A stretch of 37,994 nucleotides of DNA from an uncultured bacterium (lineage in GTDB: Bacteria > Verrucomicrobiota > Lentisphaeria > Victivallales > UBA1829). The notes under the pieces were generated by a model. It was given only the letters and a program-made list of their open reading frames with translations, was not told the origin of the DNA and did no database searches. Of the stretch, positions 7,732 to 17,280 are shown in pieces. The stretch covers positions 1 to 37,994 of the forward strand of contig CASFTV010000032.1 in NCBI GenBank assembly GCA_949297765.1. Reading direction: 5' to 3'. How positions within the stretch are numbered: the first letter of the stretch is position 1; each line of letters starts with the position of its first letter. The position numbers and the translations under genes are program-made.

Positions 7732-10419
7732 ATGAATCATGCATCCGAATCCGTATCAGCGGAGTTGTGTCGTTATCGAGGTCTGACCGAAGCGGAGGTC
7801 GCCGCCAGCCGGGCCGCGGAAGGAGCCAATCTTCTGGAACTTCCGCCGGGAAAGCCGGCCTGGAAGCTGTTTCTGGAGAAGTTTCAGGATCCGGTCATCA
7901 TTATTTTGATGGTCGCCGCACTGATTTCCATTTTCACCGGGGCGGTGATGGAAAGTCTGGGAATCCTGCTTGCCGTGCTTCTGGCCACGGGGATCGCATT
8001 CCTGAACGAGTACCGGGCGGGAAAGGAGTTTGACATTCTGAACCGGGTGGACGATTCCACTCCGGTCAAAACTGTCCGGAACGGCGGGTTCACGTTTGTG
8101 CCGAAGAAGGATCTGGTGGTGGGCGATGTGATCTTTGTGGAGACCGGAGAGGAGGTGCCGGCGGATTCGTCGGTGCTGGAGTCGGTCAATCTGCATGTGG
8201 ATCAGTCGAAGTTCACGGGAGAACCGGAGCCGGTGGAGAAGGCCGCGTCCGGAGAGGACCGGTTTGCAGAATTGGGAGAGGCTTCGTATGCGCACAATCT
8301 GCTGCTTCGCGGTTCGACCGTTCTTGAGGGAAACGCGTATGCGAAGGTGGTCGCTGTCGGCGCGAAAACCGAGATCGGGCGGACCGCCGCGGCCGCGTCG
8401 GAGGTGACGGATGCGGTCACTCCGCTGCAGAAACAGCTCAACCGTCTGGGGAGGGTGATCGCGCTCTGCGGATCTTCTCTGGCGGGATGTCTGCTGGTGA
8501 TTCTTCTTGTCCGGGCGCTGCTTTCCGGAGAGCTGCCGTGCGATTTCGCGGCGTATGCGGATCTCCGGGTGATCGGGACTCTGCTGGGCTTTTTCATGAT
8601 CGCAATTACCCTGATTGTCGTGGCGGTTCCGGAGGGACTGGCAATGAGTGTTACGCTGAGTCTTGCATACAGCATGCGGAGGATGACCGCCAGCCAGTGC
8701 CTGGTCCGCCGGCTCCATGCCTGCGAGACCATCGGGGCGGCAACGGTGATCTGCACCGACAAAACCGGAACTCTGACCATGAATCAGATGCGGGTGCGCG
8801 CTCTCTTTTTTCCTTCCGCGAATCTGGCGGAAGATCCCGGGGACGCTCTGATCGCCGAAGCGTTCAGCGTAAACTCCACCGCCAATCTCGGCAGTGAAAA
8901 CGGGGAACTCCGGGTCCTCGGCAATCCGACCGAAGGGGCGGTCCTGATTGCACTGCACGATCGCGGAATTTCGTATGCGCAGATCCGCTCCTCCTTCCGC
9001 ACGGTCCGCCAGTATCCGTTCCGGACAGAGGTGAAGATGATGGCAACTTTCGGAATTTCACCCGTTCTTGGAGGCCCTGTTCTTCATGTGAAAGGTGCGC
9101 CGGAATTCGTGCTTGGGAACTGTTCGTCGATTCGGGAAGGGGAGGGGAAGATCCGTCCGCTGGACGGGGCGGACCGCAAACGGATTGAGGAGGAGTTCCG
9201 GGCGGCGCAGTCCGCCGGCTGCCGGACTCTTGCGTTCGCCTTCCGGACTTTTGACTCCGAGGCGGATCCGGGAGAGTTTGCCGATGCGGCGGAAGATCTG
9301 ACCTATCTCGGATTTGTCAGTATTGCGGATCCGGTGCGTCCGGAGGTCCCGGGGGCGGTGAGGGCCTGTCGCGGAGCCGGAATCGACGTCAAGATCGTGA
9401 CCGGAGACACTCCCGTCACGGCGGGAGAGATCGGACGCCGGATCGGTCTCTGGAAAACGGATGCCGACCGAAGCGGAGGAATTCTGGAAGGCCGGGAGTT
9501 CGCCGCTCTTTCGGAGGACGAGGCGAAGGAGCGTGTGAAGTCGCTCCGCCTGATCGCCCGGGCAAGGCCGGATGACAAGATGAAGCTGGTCCGGGCGCTC
9601 CAGGCAAACGGCGAAGTCGTCGCCGTGACCGGCGACGGAACCAATGATGCGCCTGCGCTCAATTATGCCGATGTCGGCATTTCCATGGGCCGCTCCGGAA
9701 CCGCGATTGCCCGCGAGGCATCGGATATCATCCTTCTGGACGACTCCTTCGCGACCATTGAAAAAGCGGTCCTCTGGGGCCGTTCGCTCTACCTGAATAT
9801 TCAGCGCTTCATCCTGTTCCAGCTGACGATCAATGTCGCGGCGGTCGGGATTGCTCTTTCCGGCCCGTTCACCGGCGTGGAGCTTCCGCTTACCGTGATT
9901 CAGATGCTCTGGATCAATCTGATTATGGACACATTCGCCGCTCTTGCTCTTGCGACCGAGCCTCCGGATCCGGCGGTCATGAGCCGGCCGCCGCGTGATC
10001 CGCGCGCGTTTATCGTGACGCCCGCCATGGCATGGAACATCTTCGGCACAGCGGCGTTTTTCCTGATCTGTGTGCTTTCGTTCCTCCTCTGTTCCCGGTC
10101 CGCGGGAGTGGAGACTGCGCCGGAAACGCTGACGGTTCTGTTTACCGGATTCGTGCTGCTGCAGTTCTGGAATCTTCTGAACGTCAAATGCTTCGGGACG
10201 GGGTGTTCCGTGTTCCGTTCCCCGGGGAAGAATCCGGTTTTCTGGCTGATCGCTCTGGGAATCCTGATCGGGCAGTTCCTGATTGTCCAGTTCGGCGGCC
10301 GCGTTTTCCGGACCGTTCCTCTGAATGCGGTGCAATGGCTGCTGCTGCTTGGTGGAACGTCACTGGTTCTCTGGGCGGGTGAACTGATCCGTTTTCTCCT
10401 CCGGCGTTTCCGGCGCTGA
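7732..10419 (+). CDS. Calcium-translocating P-type ATPase (PMCA/P2B-like)
   Basis: 895 aa, starting at ATG 7732, after AGGGGA at 7715-7720. In order: N-terminal cation ATPase domain, two helices (about 50-95), actuator domain, M4 with PEGLAMSVTLSLAYSMRRM (Pro-Glu-Gly, Ca2+ site II type), the phosphorylated Asp343 in DKTGTLT, nucleotide-binding KGAPE, hinge TGDGTNDAPAL, then six C-terminal helices with the M6-type NLIMDTFAALALATE. These features assign it to the PMCA-type Ca2+ pumps, which move Ca2+ out of the cytoplasm in exchange for protons. Length is normal and nothing is truncated. It converges on the macro-domain gene with 18 bp between stops. Confidence 0.88.
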   Translation: MNHASESVSAELCRYRGLTEAEVAASRAAEGANLLELPPGKPAWKLFLEKFQDPVIIILMVAALISIFTGAVMESLGILLAVLLATGIAFLNEYRAGKEFDILNRVDDSTPVKTVRNGGFTFVPKKDLVVGDVIFVETGEEVPADSSVLESVNLHVDQSKFTGEPEPVEKAASGEDRFAELGEASYAHNLLLRGSTVLEGNAYAKVVAVGAKTEIGRTAAAASEVTDAVTPLQKQLNRLGRVIALCGSSLAGCLLVILLVRALLSGELPCDFAAYADLRVIGTLLGFFMIAITLIVVAVPEGLAMSVTLSLAYSMRRMTASQCLVRRLHACETIGAATVICTDKTGTLTMNQMRVRALFFPSANLAEDPGDALIAEAFSVNSTANLGSENGELRVLGNPTEGAVLIALHDRGISYAQIRSSFRTVRQYPFRTEVKMMATFGISPVLGGPVLHVKGAPEFVLGNCSSIREGEGKIRPLDGADRKRIEEEFRAAQSAGCRTLAFAFRTFDSEADPGEFADAAEDLTYLGFVSIADPVRPEVPGAVRACRGAGIDVKIVTGDTPVTAGEIGRRIGLWKTDADRSGGILEGREFAALSEDEAKERVKSLRLIARARPDDKMKLVRALQANGEVVAVTGDGTNDAPALNYADVGISMGRSGTAIAREASDIILLDDSFATIEKAVLWGRSLYLNIQRFILFQLTINVAAVGIALSGPFTGVELPLTVIQMLWINLIMDTFAALALATEPPDPAVMSRPPRDPRAFIVTPAMAWNIFGTAAFFLICVLSFLLCSRSAGVETAPETLTVLFTGFVLLQFWNLLNVKCFGTGCSVFRSPGKNPVFWLIALGILIGQFLIVQFGGRVFRTVPLNAVQWLLLLGGTSLVLWAGELIRFLLRRFRR

Positions 10420-10437
10420 GAGGACGGCCTGTTCTGG

Positions 10438-10935
10438 TCAGCGGTTCAGAAGCTGACGGTAAAGCTCCAGCTGATCGTCGGAGAAGCAGCAGAAGAGCGC
10501 TTCCTGCGGCAGTTCGCCTTCCCATGCCCGGACCGTCTCCACGGCGATCCGGGCAGCTTCGAATTTCGGATAGCGGTAGACTCCCGTCGAGATGCAGGGA
10601 AAGGCGATGCTCGCGCAGGCATTCTCTTCCGCAAGACGCAGGGAATTGCGGTAGCAGTCCCGCAGCAGGGCGGGTTCTCCGCGAGTTCCTCCGTGCCAGA
10701 CCGGTCCCGGGGTGTGGATCACAAATTTTGCGGGCAGGCGGAAGCCCGGCGTGATGCGGGCTTCCCCGGTCGGGCAGCCGTTGAAACGGCGGCAGGCTTC
10801 GAGCAGAAGCGGTCCGGCCGCACGGTGGATGGCTCCATCCACTCCGCCCCCGCCGAGAAGAGTGCAGTTCGCCGCGTTGACGATCGCATCGACATGAAGC
10901 GTTGTGATATCATCCCGGATGGCGCGGAGAATCAT
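10438..10935 (-). CDS. Macro-domain ADP-ribose hydrolase (YmdB-like)
   Basis: 165 aa. It shows the macro-domain landmarks [23 protein letters not shown] (adenine/ribose contact and GGGVDGAIH loop) and ISTGVYRYP (phosphate-binding loop). Bacterial members hydrolyse O-acetyl-ADP-ribose or remove ADP-ribose from proteins, DNA or RNA ends, and act in the cytoplasm. Its ATG overlaps the murE stop by 4 bp (ATGA), so it is translationally coupled as the last gene of the envelope operon. That coupling to cell-wall synthesis is unusual and unexplained. Confidence 0.85.
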   Translation of the reverse strand: MILRAIRDDITTLHVDAIVNAANCTLLGGGGVDGAIHRAAGPLLLEACRRFNGCPTGEARITPGFRLPAKFVIHTPGPVWHGGTRGEPALLRDCYRNSLRLAEENACASIAFPCISTGVYRYPKFEAARIAVETVRAWEGELPQEALFCCFSDDQLELYRQLLNR

Positions 10936-12389
10936 GAGATTGCCTCCCGGATGAGTTCGCGGTCGTCCATGTGGTATTGAATCCCCTGGATTTCCTGTGT
11001 GGTTTCGTGGCCTTTTCCCGCGACGAGCAGGATGTCGCCCGGACGGGCCAGACGGACGGCGTGACGGATCGCTTCCGGGCGGTCCGTGATGGTCTCATAG
11101 CATGCGCCCGGAGGAAATCCCTGTTTCGCCTCGCGGATGATCGCTTCCGGGGATTCCGTGCGCGGATTGTCGCTGGTCAGAATGCTGCGGTCGGCGATCC
11201 GTCCGCAGACCGCCGCCATGCGGGGGCGTTTCGTGCGGTCGCGGTCCCCTCCGCAGCCGAAAACGACGATCAGTTGTCCGCGGCAGAGCGGCCGGAGGGC
11301 CGAAAGCACACGTTCCAGCGCGTCGTCCGTATGGGCGTAGTCGACAAATGCCGTTCCCCCGTTCGGAAGATCAATGCGTTCGAGCCGTCCGGGGATCCGG
11401 ATCGGTCCGTGCAGAACCTCCTGGAATCTCTCCTGCGGAACTCCCGCCGCCGCGGCCGCCGTCAGCGCGGAAGCCAGATTGTACACATTGTGCAGTCCGA
11501 TCAGCGGCGACGTGATTTCCATCCCGTTCCCGGTTATCTCCAGATGGAATCGGGTTCCCGCGTCGCTTGCCTCGCGGACGGTGATTCGGACCGCCGCTCC
11601 CGGATCGTGTGCCGAAAGGGTCAGAACGGGACGTCCCAGTTCGGCGGCGAGCCGCGCTCCATGCGGATCGTCGATGTTGATGACCGCATTCCCGTCTTCC
11701 GCAAGCGATTCGGTGAACAGAAGTTTTTTCGCCTGATAATACGATTCCATGTCGTGATGATAGTCCAGATGGTCGCCGGTCAGATTGGTGAAAATGGCAC
11801 TCTTGAAACGGGCGGATCCCATCCGGTGCTGGTGAAGTCCGTGACTGGACGCCTCCAGAACGGCGTGTCCGCATCCCGCCCGGTGCATTTCGGCGAGAAT
11901 GCGCTGGAAGGTTTCCGCATCCGGAGTCGTGCGCGCGGAGTCGACAATGGGAGATGTGCCGCCGCAGTCGTATTCGATGGTTGAGATCAGTCCGGTCCGG
12001 AATCCGCCGCCGGACTGCAGAAGCGCCCGCAGAAGCATTGCCGTGGTGGTTTTCCCATTGGTACCGGTCACTGCGTGAAGAGTCAGAAACTGCGCCGGAT
12101 TGCCCGCAAACAGTTCGCAGAGCAGTCCCCATGCCCGGTAGGAATCCGCGCAGAGCAGATGGGGGAGGGGTGTTTCCAGCGCCGGATCGTCCGAAACAAC
12201 GGCCGCGGCGCCCGCGGCTTCCGCATCCCGGACAAAGCGTCGCCCGTCCGCCCGAGCCCCCCGGATCGCACAGAAAAGAACGCCGGGGCGGATGGTTCGG
12301 GAATCGTTCGAGATTCCCTCAATTTCACATTCTCCCGGTCCGGTGATCCGGAGCGGGGAAAGTTTGGCGATGCAGTCGGAAAGAAGCAT
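10932..12389 (-). CDS. murE: UDP-MurNAc-L-Ala-D-Glu:meso-diaminopimelate ligase
   Basis: 485 aa. It contains the Mur ligase N-terminal domain, the ATP-binding P-loop [10 protein letters not shown], the central HxxHLDYHHD-like region ([13 protein letters not shown]) and the C-terminal [15 protein letters not shown] is the signature for meso-DAP rather than lysine, so the peptidoglycan is DAP-type, as expected in a diderm. It adds the third residue to the cytoplasmic UDP-MurNAc dipeptide. The SD GGGAG lies nine bases before the ATG. It follows murF by 15 bp and overlaps the macro-domain gene. Confidence 0.92.
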   Translation of the reverse strand: MLLSDCIAKLSPLRITGPGECEIEGISNDSRTIRPGVLFCAIRGARADGRRFVRDAEAAGAAAVVSDDPALETPLPHLLCADSYRAWGLLCELFAGNPAQFLTLHAVTGTNGKTTTAMLLRALLQSGGGFRTGLISTIEYDCGGTSPIVDSARTTPDAETFQRILAEMHRAGCGHAVLEASSHGLHQHRMGSARFKSAIFTNLTGDHLDYHHDMESYYQAKKLLFTESLAEDGNAVINIDDPHGARLAAELGRPVLTLSAHDPGAAVRITVREASDAGTRFHLEITGNGMEITSPLIGLHNVYNLASALTAAAAAGVPQERFQEVLHGPIRIPGRLERIDLPNGGTAFVDYAHTDDALERVLSALRPLCRGQLIVVFGCGGDRDRTKRPRMAAVCGRIADRSILTSDNPRTESPEAIIREAKQGFPPGACYETITDRPEAIRHAVRLARPGDILLVAGKGHETTQEIQGIQYHMDDRELIREAIS

Positions 12390-12404
12390 GGCGGAGTCTC
12401 CCGG

Positions 12405-13772
12405 TCAGGGTTCGATCCGTTCCAGACGGGTCCCGCGCGAGGCTTTCAGAAAGACCAGATCCCCCGGCCTCACCATTTTCCGGACCGGTTCCGCCGCCGA
12501 TGCGGAATCGGGGAACGATTGAATCAGAGGGGAATTCAGCTCCTCCGCAGCGAGCGTCATTTCCGGTCCGACGGCGGCAATCCGCGCTCCGGGGAAGGTG
12601 TGAAGCGCCCGTTCGAGAATCTCGCGGTGGACGCTCCGGGAGGATTCTCCCACTTCCCGCATGTCGCCAAGAACAAGAAGCAGTTTTGCCGGATCTGCGA
12701 ACTCTTCGAGCCATTCGAGGGTTGCGCGCATGCTGTCCGGATTTGCGTTGTAGGCGTCGTTGATCCAGAGTGCTTCGCCGCGGCGGGTGATTTTCATCCG
12801 CATGCCGGGCAGGACGCATTCGGCGAGTCCTTCCGCGATCACCTTCATCGGAATGCCGAGCGCGGCGGCGGCCGTTGCGGCTCCTGCGGCGTTTCCCGCC
12901 TGATGTTTTCCGGAAAGGCTCCAGTTCACGGTTGCCGTCTCTCCGGTTGCATGGTTGATCAGCTCGAACGAACTGCCGGTGACGGATCCGCCCCGGTAGA
13001 CCGCTTCCATGACGGAGTCTTTTCCGCTTCCATAGCAGAGAATGCGGTGGTTTCCCGCCGCCTCTTTCATGATGTCGAATCCCGCGGCGTGGAGCGGAAG
13101 AACCGCGGTCCCGTCCGGAGAAAGATGCCGGAAGAGCGTGGACTTCTCCTTCGCCACGCCCTCCAGCGAGCCGAGATACTCCAGATGACAGCGTCCGATG
13201 GAGACGATCAGCCCGACATCGGGACGGATCGTTTCGGAGAGCGGTTCAATTTCCCCGTGGTGATTCGTTCCGCATTCCAGAATACAGATTTTGTGCCGGG
13301 CGGTCAGACGCAGAAGATTCTGCGGCACTCCGATCTGATTGTTGGTATTTCCTTCGGTCGCGAGAACATGTTCCGGTCCGTACGCCCGGTTGAAAATGGC
13401 GCGGAGCATCTCCTTGACACTGGTTTTTCCGCTCGAACCGGTCAGCGCGACCGCCTTCACCGGAAAACGGAGACGGTGGAATTTCGCCAGATTCTGATAC
13501 GCCCGGACTGCGGAGTCCACGACAATCGCGGGCGCTCCCGGCGGAAGTTTGGAGAGGCGCGCCCGCTCGACACAGAGCAGGACCGCTCCCTGTTTCCGGG
13601 CCGTGTCCAGAAAGTCGTGTCCGTCGAACTGTTCCCCGGGGATCGCGATGAAAAGCGAGTTCGGTGCTGCAATCCGGGAATCGGTCGTGACGCTGTCGAC
13701 GCCGTCTCCTTCCGGAGGATTGAGAAACGTTCCTCCGGTCGCCTCCCGGATTTCCTCGAAACGGAACAGCAT
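12405..13772 (-). CDS. murF: UDP-MurNAc-tripeptide:D-Ala-D-Ala ligase
   Basis: 455 aa. It has the N-terminal uridine-binding domain, the P-loop GSSGKTSVKEML, a NTNNQIGVP stretch typical of MurF, ECGTNHHGEI, and the NDAYNANPDSM motif of the C-terminal half. It adds D-Ala-D-Ala to the tripeptide precursor made by MurE. The ATG at 13772 has GAGGA eight bases upstream. It lies 11 bp after the lipoprotein stop, in the same operon; the murF-before-murE order differs from the usual dcw cluster, where murE precedes murF. Confidence 0.9.
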   Translation of the reverse strand: MLFRFEEIREATGGTFLNPPEGDGVDSVTTDSRIAAPNSLFIAIPGEQFDGHDFLDTARKQGAVLLCVERARLSKLPPGAPAIVVDSAVRAYQNLAKFHRLRFPVKAVALTGSSGKTSVKEMLRAIFNRAYGPEHVLATEGNTNNQIGVPQNLLRLTARHKICILECGTNHHGEIEPLSETIRPDVGLIVSIGRCHLEYLGSLEGVAKEKSTLFRHLSPDGTAVLPLHAAGFDIMKEAAGNHRILCYGSGKDSVMEAVYRGGSVTGSSFELINHATGETATVNWSLSGKHQAGNAAGAATAAAALGIPMKVIAEGLAECVLPGMRMKITRRGEALWINDAYNANPDSMRATLEWLEEFADPAKLLLVLGDMREVGESSRSVHREILERALHTFPGARIAAVGPEMTLAAEELNSPLIQSFPDSASAAEPVRKMVRPGDLVFLKASRGTRLERIEP

Positions 13773-13783
13773 CGGAAGCGTCC

Positions 13784-14383
13784 TCAGTCAAGAATCAGTT
13801 CTGTGAGGACCTTGTCGTCTTTGAAGACGACCCGTTTGCTCTTGACGCGGTCGGCCCAGTAGATCCATGTATCGCTGAGCGGATTCGGCGTCCGGATCCG
13901 GCTCGGGGGGCCATAGGTGATGACTACCTGTTTGCGGGTCATTCCTTTTTCCAGAACGCCGCGGCGCATTTTTTCGAACCGGGCAGGTGTTGCTCCTGCG
14001 GCGGTCTCAACGGCGACGGCCGTCGTAAACAGCTGACGGGCGAAATCCTCCATCGGCACCAGAGTGGCTCCCTGATCGTAATGAAGTGTGAAAAGCTGCC
14101 CGTTCGCCTTGAATTCAATTTTGGAGTCAGTCATCGACACGATCTGCACTTCGGTCCCGAACGGAAGAAGTTTGCCCTGCTGGATATTTTCCGCCGTAAG
14201 AGCATCCGGCGTTTTATACCAGAGATTGTAGGCGGTGTAAACCTGTGCGTGGGTCGGAAGCTGGAGAACCTCCTCCGGAACCAGGTGACGGGTCTGACAG
14301 CCGGAAAGCAGCACTCCGGCTGCAGCGAGGATCAGAGCGAGAAAAACGGACGCCGTCTTCTTCATGAAAAGATCTTTCATCAT
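13784..14383 (-). CDS. Outer-membrane lipoprotein, possibly BamE/SmpA-like
   Basis: 199 aa from ATG 14383, four bases after the lptE-like stop; an alternative ATG lies at 14365. Residues 1-28 are a signal peptide ending in the lipobox LSGC (Cys29), so it should be lipidated. The C-terminal third (GMTRKQVVITYGPPSRIRTPN...WIYW...KRVVFKDDKV) resembles the BamE/SmpA-type fold, where a GMT-x-x-V-x-x-x-x-GxP helix precedes a beta sheet. The middle section (FGTEVQIVSMTDSKIEFKANG) is not recognised. Lying between a BamD-like and an LptE-like gene and murF, it is plausibly an outer-membrane assembly accessory; the BamE assignment is tentative. Confidence 0.6.
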   Translation of the reverse strand: MMKDLFMKKTASVFLALILAAAGVLLSGCQTRHLVPEEVLQLPTHAQVYTAYNLWYKTPDALTAENIQQGKLLPFGTEVQIVSMTDSKIEFKANGQLFTLHYDQGATLVPMEDFARQLFTTAVAVETAAGATPARFEKMRRGVLEKGMTRKQVVITYGPPSRIRTPNPLSDTWIYWADRVKSKRVVFKDDKVLTELILD

Positions 14384-14387
14384 CGTG

Positions 14388-14921
14388 TTACCATGCCTCT
14401 GTTGTATATTCAACCGCAAGTTTCGCGGCATTGTAGCAGGCCTGCTTCAGCGCGTTTGCACGGCTGGTCGCGGGATCTGCGAGAATCTGATAATTGGCAC
14501 TTCCGGAGACCGTGCGTGTGCGGACCAGCGGTTCTCCCCGCCCCGGAATCAGAACCGTGTATTCCAGTTTGACGGTAATCTCAAATTCCGCCGGACGGAA
14601 CGTGACGTCGTTATCCATGCTGTCTTCCCGGATGGTCCGGTTGGTCACGGAGGTGATTTTCCCGTAGAGAATACAGTCCGAATGGCCGGGATTCTTCAGC
14701 GTGAGCGCTCCGTCGAACTGGAATCGTTCACAGAGCTGCTGGCGCATGATCGACCCTGCGAGCATTTCCAGCGTATCGTTCTTGATCTCGCCGACCGCGA
14801 TGGTCTTGATCTGGGGATGCATCAGCGTCCGTGCGCCGATCCGGTAGCCGCAGCCCGCACTGAAAAAAAACGGGAGCAGCAGAAAGAAAACGGAAAATCG
14901 GAAAAGGTTAGAGCATGTCAT
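14388..14921 (-). CDS. LptE-like LPS-assembly lipoprotein
   Basis: 177 aa from ATG 14921. The signal peptide ends in lipobox SAGC (Cys24) followed by GYRIG, the pattern seen at the mature start of LptE/RlpB proteins. The rest (IKTIAVGEIKNDT...LEMLAGSIMRQQL, then beta strands and a C-terminal helix) fits the LptE fold, which plugs the LptD barrel that inserts lipopolysaccharide in the outer leaflet. The start overlaps the end of the BamD-like gene by 14 bp. Upstream in-frame codons exist but lie inside that gene and would bury the signal peptide. Confidence 0.7.
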   Translation of the reverse strand: MTCSNLFRFSVFFLLLPFFFSAGCGYRIGARTLMHPQIKTIAVGEIKNDTLEMLAGSIMRQQLCERFQFDGALTLKNPGHSDCILYGKITSVTNRTIREDSMDNDVTFRPAEFEITVKLEYTVLIPGRGEPLVRTRTVSGSANYQILADPATSRANALKQACYNAAKLAVEYTTEAW

Positions 14922-15990
14922 CGGTAATGGATTCCTCCTGGTTCGTGTTGCGGTCGATCCGTCCTTCGCGTGCGTCCTTGATCGGCAGAAGCCAGCGGCT
15001 GCCCGCTCCGGGAACATGGAGAGTGTCGGCGTTTTCACGGGGGAAGGCCTGTTCCCGGAAGACGCGTTTTTCCGGAGTCCATTCCACTCCCTTGATCTTG
15101 TATTCCTCATTGATTTCCGCGAGCATTTCTTCGGCTTCCGAGGTGGAGCTGGTCTGCGGATAGTCTTTGATGACGGAGGTGAAATAGCGCTGGGCAACGT
15201 CGAATTTCCCGTTATTCTTGTAAAATTTCCCGATGCTGCAGAGCCGTTCCGCCATGATGTTGTAGACCTCGTCCCGGGAACGTTTCACCCATTCGCTTTT
15301 GGGATCATCGGGATGTTTGGCAAGAAAGGCGTCGAATGCTTCGATGGCCTGCTGTGCATTTTTTCCGTCTCCGTCTCCGCGCCGGGAGAGCAGGAGGAGG
15401 GCGTTGGAGAGTTCCAGCGCCGCATAGCGTGCCTGCTCGGAGTCCGGATGAAGTTTGATGACCGTGGAAAAATGCCGGATGGCCTGATCGGGATCGTCGT
15501 TGTCGAGATAGAGCCGTCCCAGCCGAAGCATGGCTTCCGGGGCTTCGGCGCTGCACGGCGCATTTTTCAATGCGGCTTCATAAATCTCGATGGTCCGGTC
15601 ATCTTTTTTGATGAACGGCAGCCAGGAAAGATAATAGTCGCGGTGTCCGCGGAAAAAGAGATCCGCAATTTCGAACTGGCGCTTGATGACCTCGTAATAA
15701 TTGATCCGCGTGACGTGGCCGAGCGCGAGTTTCTGGAGACAATCGAATTCCGCTCCGTATTTGCGTCCTTTCCGGTAGGCGCGGGCCGCGCTGATGAGCG
15801 CATTGACTTTTTGAACCGGATCATCCGCCTGAACATCGGATTCCAGATACGAATCTGCGGCAGAGAGGAATTTCCGCTGGTTTTCCAGTTCCCGTCCGGT
15901 GGAAAAGGCCTCCAGTGCGCCTTTTTCATCCGCCGCAAGAGGGAAAAACAGGACGGCGCAAAGGCTCAGACATAAAAATTTCAGACGCAT
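14908..15990 (-). CDS. BamD/YfiO-like TPR protein of outer-membrane assembly
   Basis: 360 aa with a signal peptide (residues 1 to about 20, ending PLAADE) and several tetratricopeptide repeats: residues 40-75, 150-185 (AEAPEAMLRLGRLYLDNDDPDQAIRHFSTVIKLHP pattern) and 255-290 (GKFYKNNGKFDVAQRYFTSVIKDYP). That last type of repeat is typical of BamD. Canonical BamD is a lipoprotein, but here no lipobox cysteine precedes the cleavage site, so the protein should be soluble in the periplasm. The C-terminal tail from about 300 is charged and probably disordered. It is the first gene of the bamD-lptE-lipoprotein-murF-murE-macro operon and has a promoter at 16058-16086. Confidence 0.65.
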   Translation of the reverse strand: MRLKFLCLSLCAVLFFPLAADEKGALEAFSTGRELENQRKFLSAADSYLESDVQADDPVQKVNALISAARAYRKGRKYGAEFDCLQKLALGHVTRINYYEVIKRQFEIADLFFRGHRDYYLSWLPFIKKDDRTIEIYEAALKNAPCSAEAPEAMLRLGRLYLDNDDPDQAIRHFSTVIKLHPDSEQARYAALELSNALLLLSRRGDGDGKNAQQAIEAFDAFLAKHPDDPKSEWVKRSRDEVYNIMAERLCSIGKFYKNNGKFDVAQRYFTSVIKDYPQTSSTSEAEEMLAEINEEYKIKGVEWTPEKRVFREQAFPRENADTLHVPGAGSRWLLPIKDAREGRIDRNTNQEESITDDML

Positions 15991-16057
15991 AAACTGTTTT
16001 TCTCTCCCAAATCGTTTGTTTTATTCCGGATTGTGAATTATTTTAAAGAACGGGTTT

Positions 16058-16086
16058 AATGTAGCACGGATTTGATGAAATCGCAA
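16058..16086 (-). promoter_or_regulatory. Promoter of the envelope operon
   Basis: On the minus strand: TTGCGA (16086-16081), 17-nt spacer, TACATT (16063-16058) preceded by GTGC, an extended -10. Start point near 16051, about 60 nt before the bamD-like ATG. It lies in the 119-bp divergent gap shared with the glycosyltransferase gene. Confidence 0.6.
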
Positions 16087-16109
16087 ATGAAAACCGGAAT
16101 AAAGTTGAA

Positions 16110-17216
16110 ATGAAGATTCTTCAGGTGCTGACGGAACTGGGCGCGGGGGGCGCTGAACGGGTCGCGCTGGATCTCTCGGAGGAGCTGCTGAAACGCGGAC
16201 ACCAAGTGGCCCTGACCGTCTTGAAGTCTCCTCCGAAAAACCGGACAATCGCGGATCGTTTCCTGGCTCTCCGCATCGTGCCGGAGTATCTGCACATGGA
16301 CCGGGCGGCGGAGCTGTACCGTCTCTATCTGCTGCGCAGGAGCATCCGCAGAGCGGCTCCCGACATCTGTCATTCCCATCTGATGCACCCGAATCTCTGT
16401 ACGCGTCTTGCCGGAATCGGGCTGGGCATCCCCCTGCTCAATACGATCCACATCAGCGAGCGCCGTCCGGGGAAGGGGCTTCTGTTTGCGGCCGACCGCC
16501 TGACCTTTCCGCTCTGTTCCGCCTGCAGCGCTGTTTCGTTCGCATCGGCGCGGTTCCATGAGCGGATGCTCGGGCTTAAACGGGGGACAATCAAAGTCAT
16601 TTACAACGGCGTCGATCCCATCGTTCCCCCGTCCGGCGAGTGGCTCCGTTCTCTGAAGGAAAAATGGGGACTTGCTTCCTGCTCCAGAATCATCGGTTCC
16701 ATCGGCCGTCTTGATCCGCAGAAGGGGTTTGATTTCCTGCTTTCGCTTCTTCCGGAGCTTTCTGCGCGGGTCCCCGCCGGCGAACACTGGGGAATCGTGA
16801 TCGTCGGGGAGGGGCCGGAGATGGATCGTCTGCGTGCGCTCGCCGCACAGGCTCCGGAGAATCTGACCGTCGTCCTTCCGGGCTTTCTTGAGGATGCTCA
16901 GCGGGCAACCTACCTGTTCGATCTCTTCGTGATGCCGTCTCGGTACGAGGGATACGGTTTGGTCCTTGCCGAGGCGATGACCACGGGCGTTCCCGTCGTG
17001 GTGAATCCCGTGGACTCTCTGCCGGAACTCTGCCGTTTCTACAAAAACCATGCTTCGGCGGATTTCGCTTCCCCGGAGCATCGCAGCGAAACGGCGGCGG
17101 TCCTTGCACAAGCCGTCTTCCGGCCGAGGGGCGAGCCCCAGGTGATCTCCCGCAGGGGGGAGATGGCGGAACGCTATATTCATCTCTACGAGAGTCTGCT
17201 GGGGGCGAAACACTGA
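16110..17216 (+). CDS. GT4-family (GT-B fold) glycosyltransferase
   Basis: 368 aa. The N-terminal Rossmann domain begins MKILQVLTELGAGGAERVALDLSE, with the glycine-rich GAGGAE loop of GT4 enzymes. The C-terminal domain carries IGSIGRLDPQKGFDFLL and the nucleotide-sugar site PSRYEGYGLVLAEAM, where EGYGLVLAE is the E-x7-E retaining motif. Such enzymes transfer a sugar from an NDP-sugar to a lipid-linked or oligosaccharide acceptor at the inner face of the membrane, typically in LPS or exopolysaccharide synthesis. It is divergent from the envelope operon, which fits an envelope role. The ribosome binding site is weak (GGA eleven bases upstream). Confidence 0.82.
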   Translation: MKILQVLTELGAGGAERVALDLSEELLKRGHQVALTVLKSPPKNRTIADRFLALRIVPEYLHMDRAAELYRLYLLRRSIRRAAPDICHSHLMHPNLCTRLAGIGLGIPLLNTIHISERRPGKGLLFAADRLTFPLCSACSAVSFASARFHERMLGLKRGTIKVIYNGVDPIVPPSGEWLRSLKEKWGLASCSRIIGSIGRLDPQKGFDFLLSLLPELSARVPAGEHWGIVIVGEGPEMDRLRALAAQAPENLTVVLPGFLEDAQRATYLFDLFVMPSRYEGYGLVLAEAMTTGVPVVVNPVDSLPELCRFYKNHASADFASPEHRSETAAVLAQAVFRPRGEPQVISRRGEMAERYIHLYESLLGAKH

Positions 17217-17219
17217 AAC

Positions 17220-17252
17220 GCCGTCCTCCCGGAGAATCTGCGGGAAGACGGC
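17220..17252. terminator. Bidirectional hairpin between convergent GT4 and serS genes
   Basis: A 12-bp stem, 17220-17231 against 17241-17252 (GCCGTCCTCCCG/CGGGAAGACGGC), with one C-A mismatch and a 9-nt loop, starts right after the GT4 stop. T-runs are poor on both sides, so strength is uncertain. Confidence 0.5.
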
Positions 17253-17280
17253 GCCGATCAGAAAAAAAGACCTCCGCGGA

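Noticed and set aside
12075-13862. 595-codon plus-strand frame opposite murE/murF
   Set aside because: Antisense shadow of two clear Mur ligases; His/Arg/Gly-rich without motifs.
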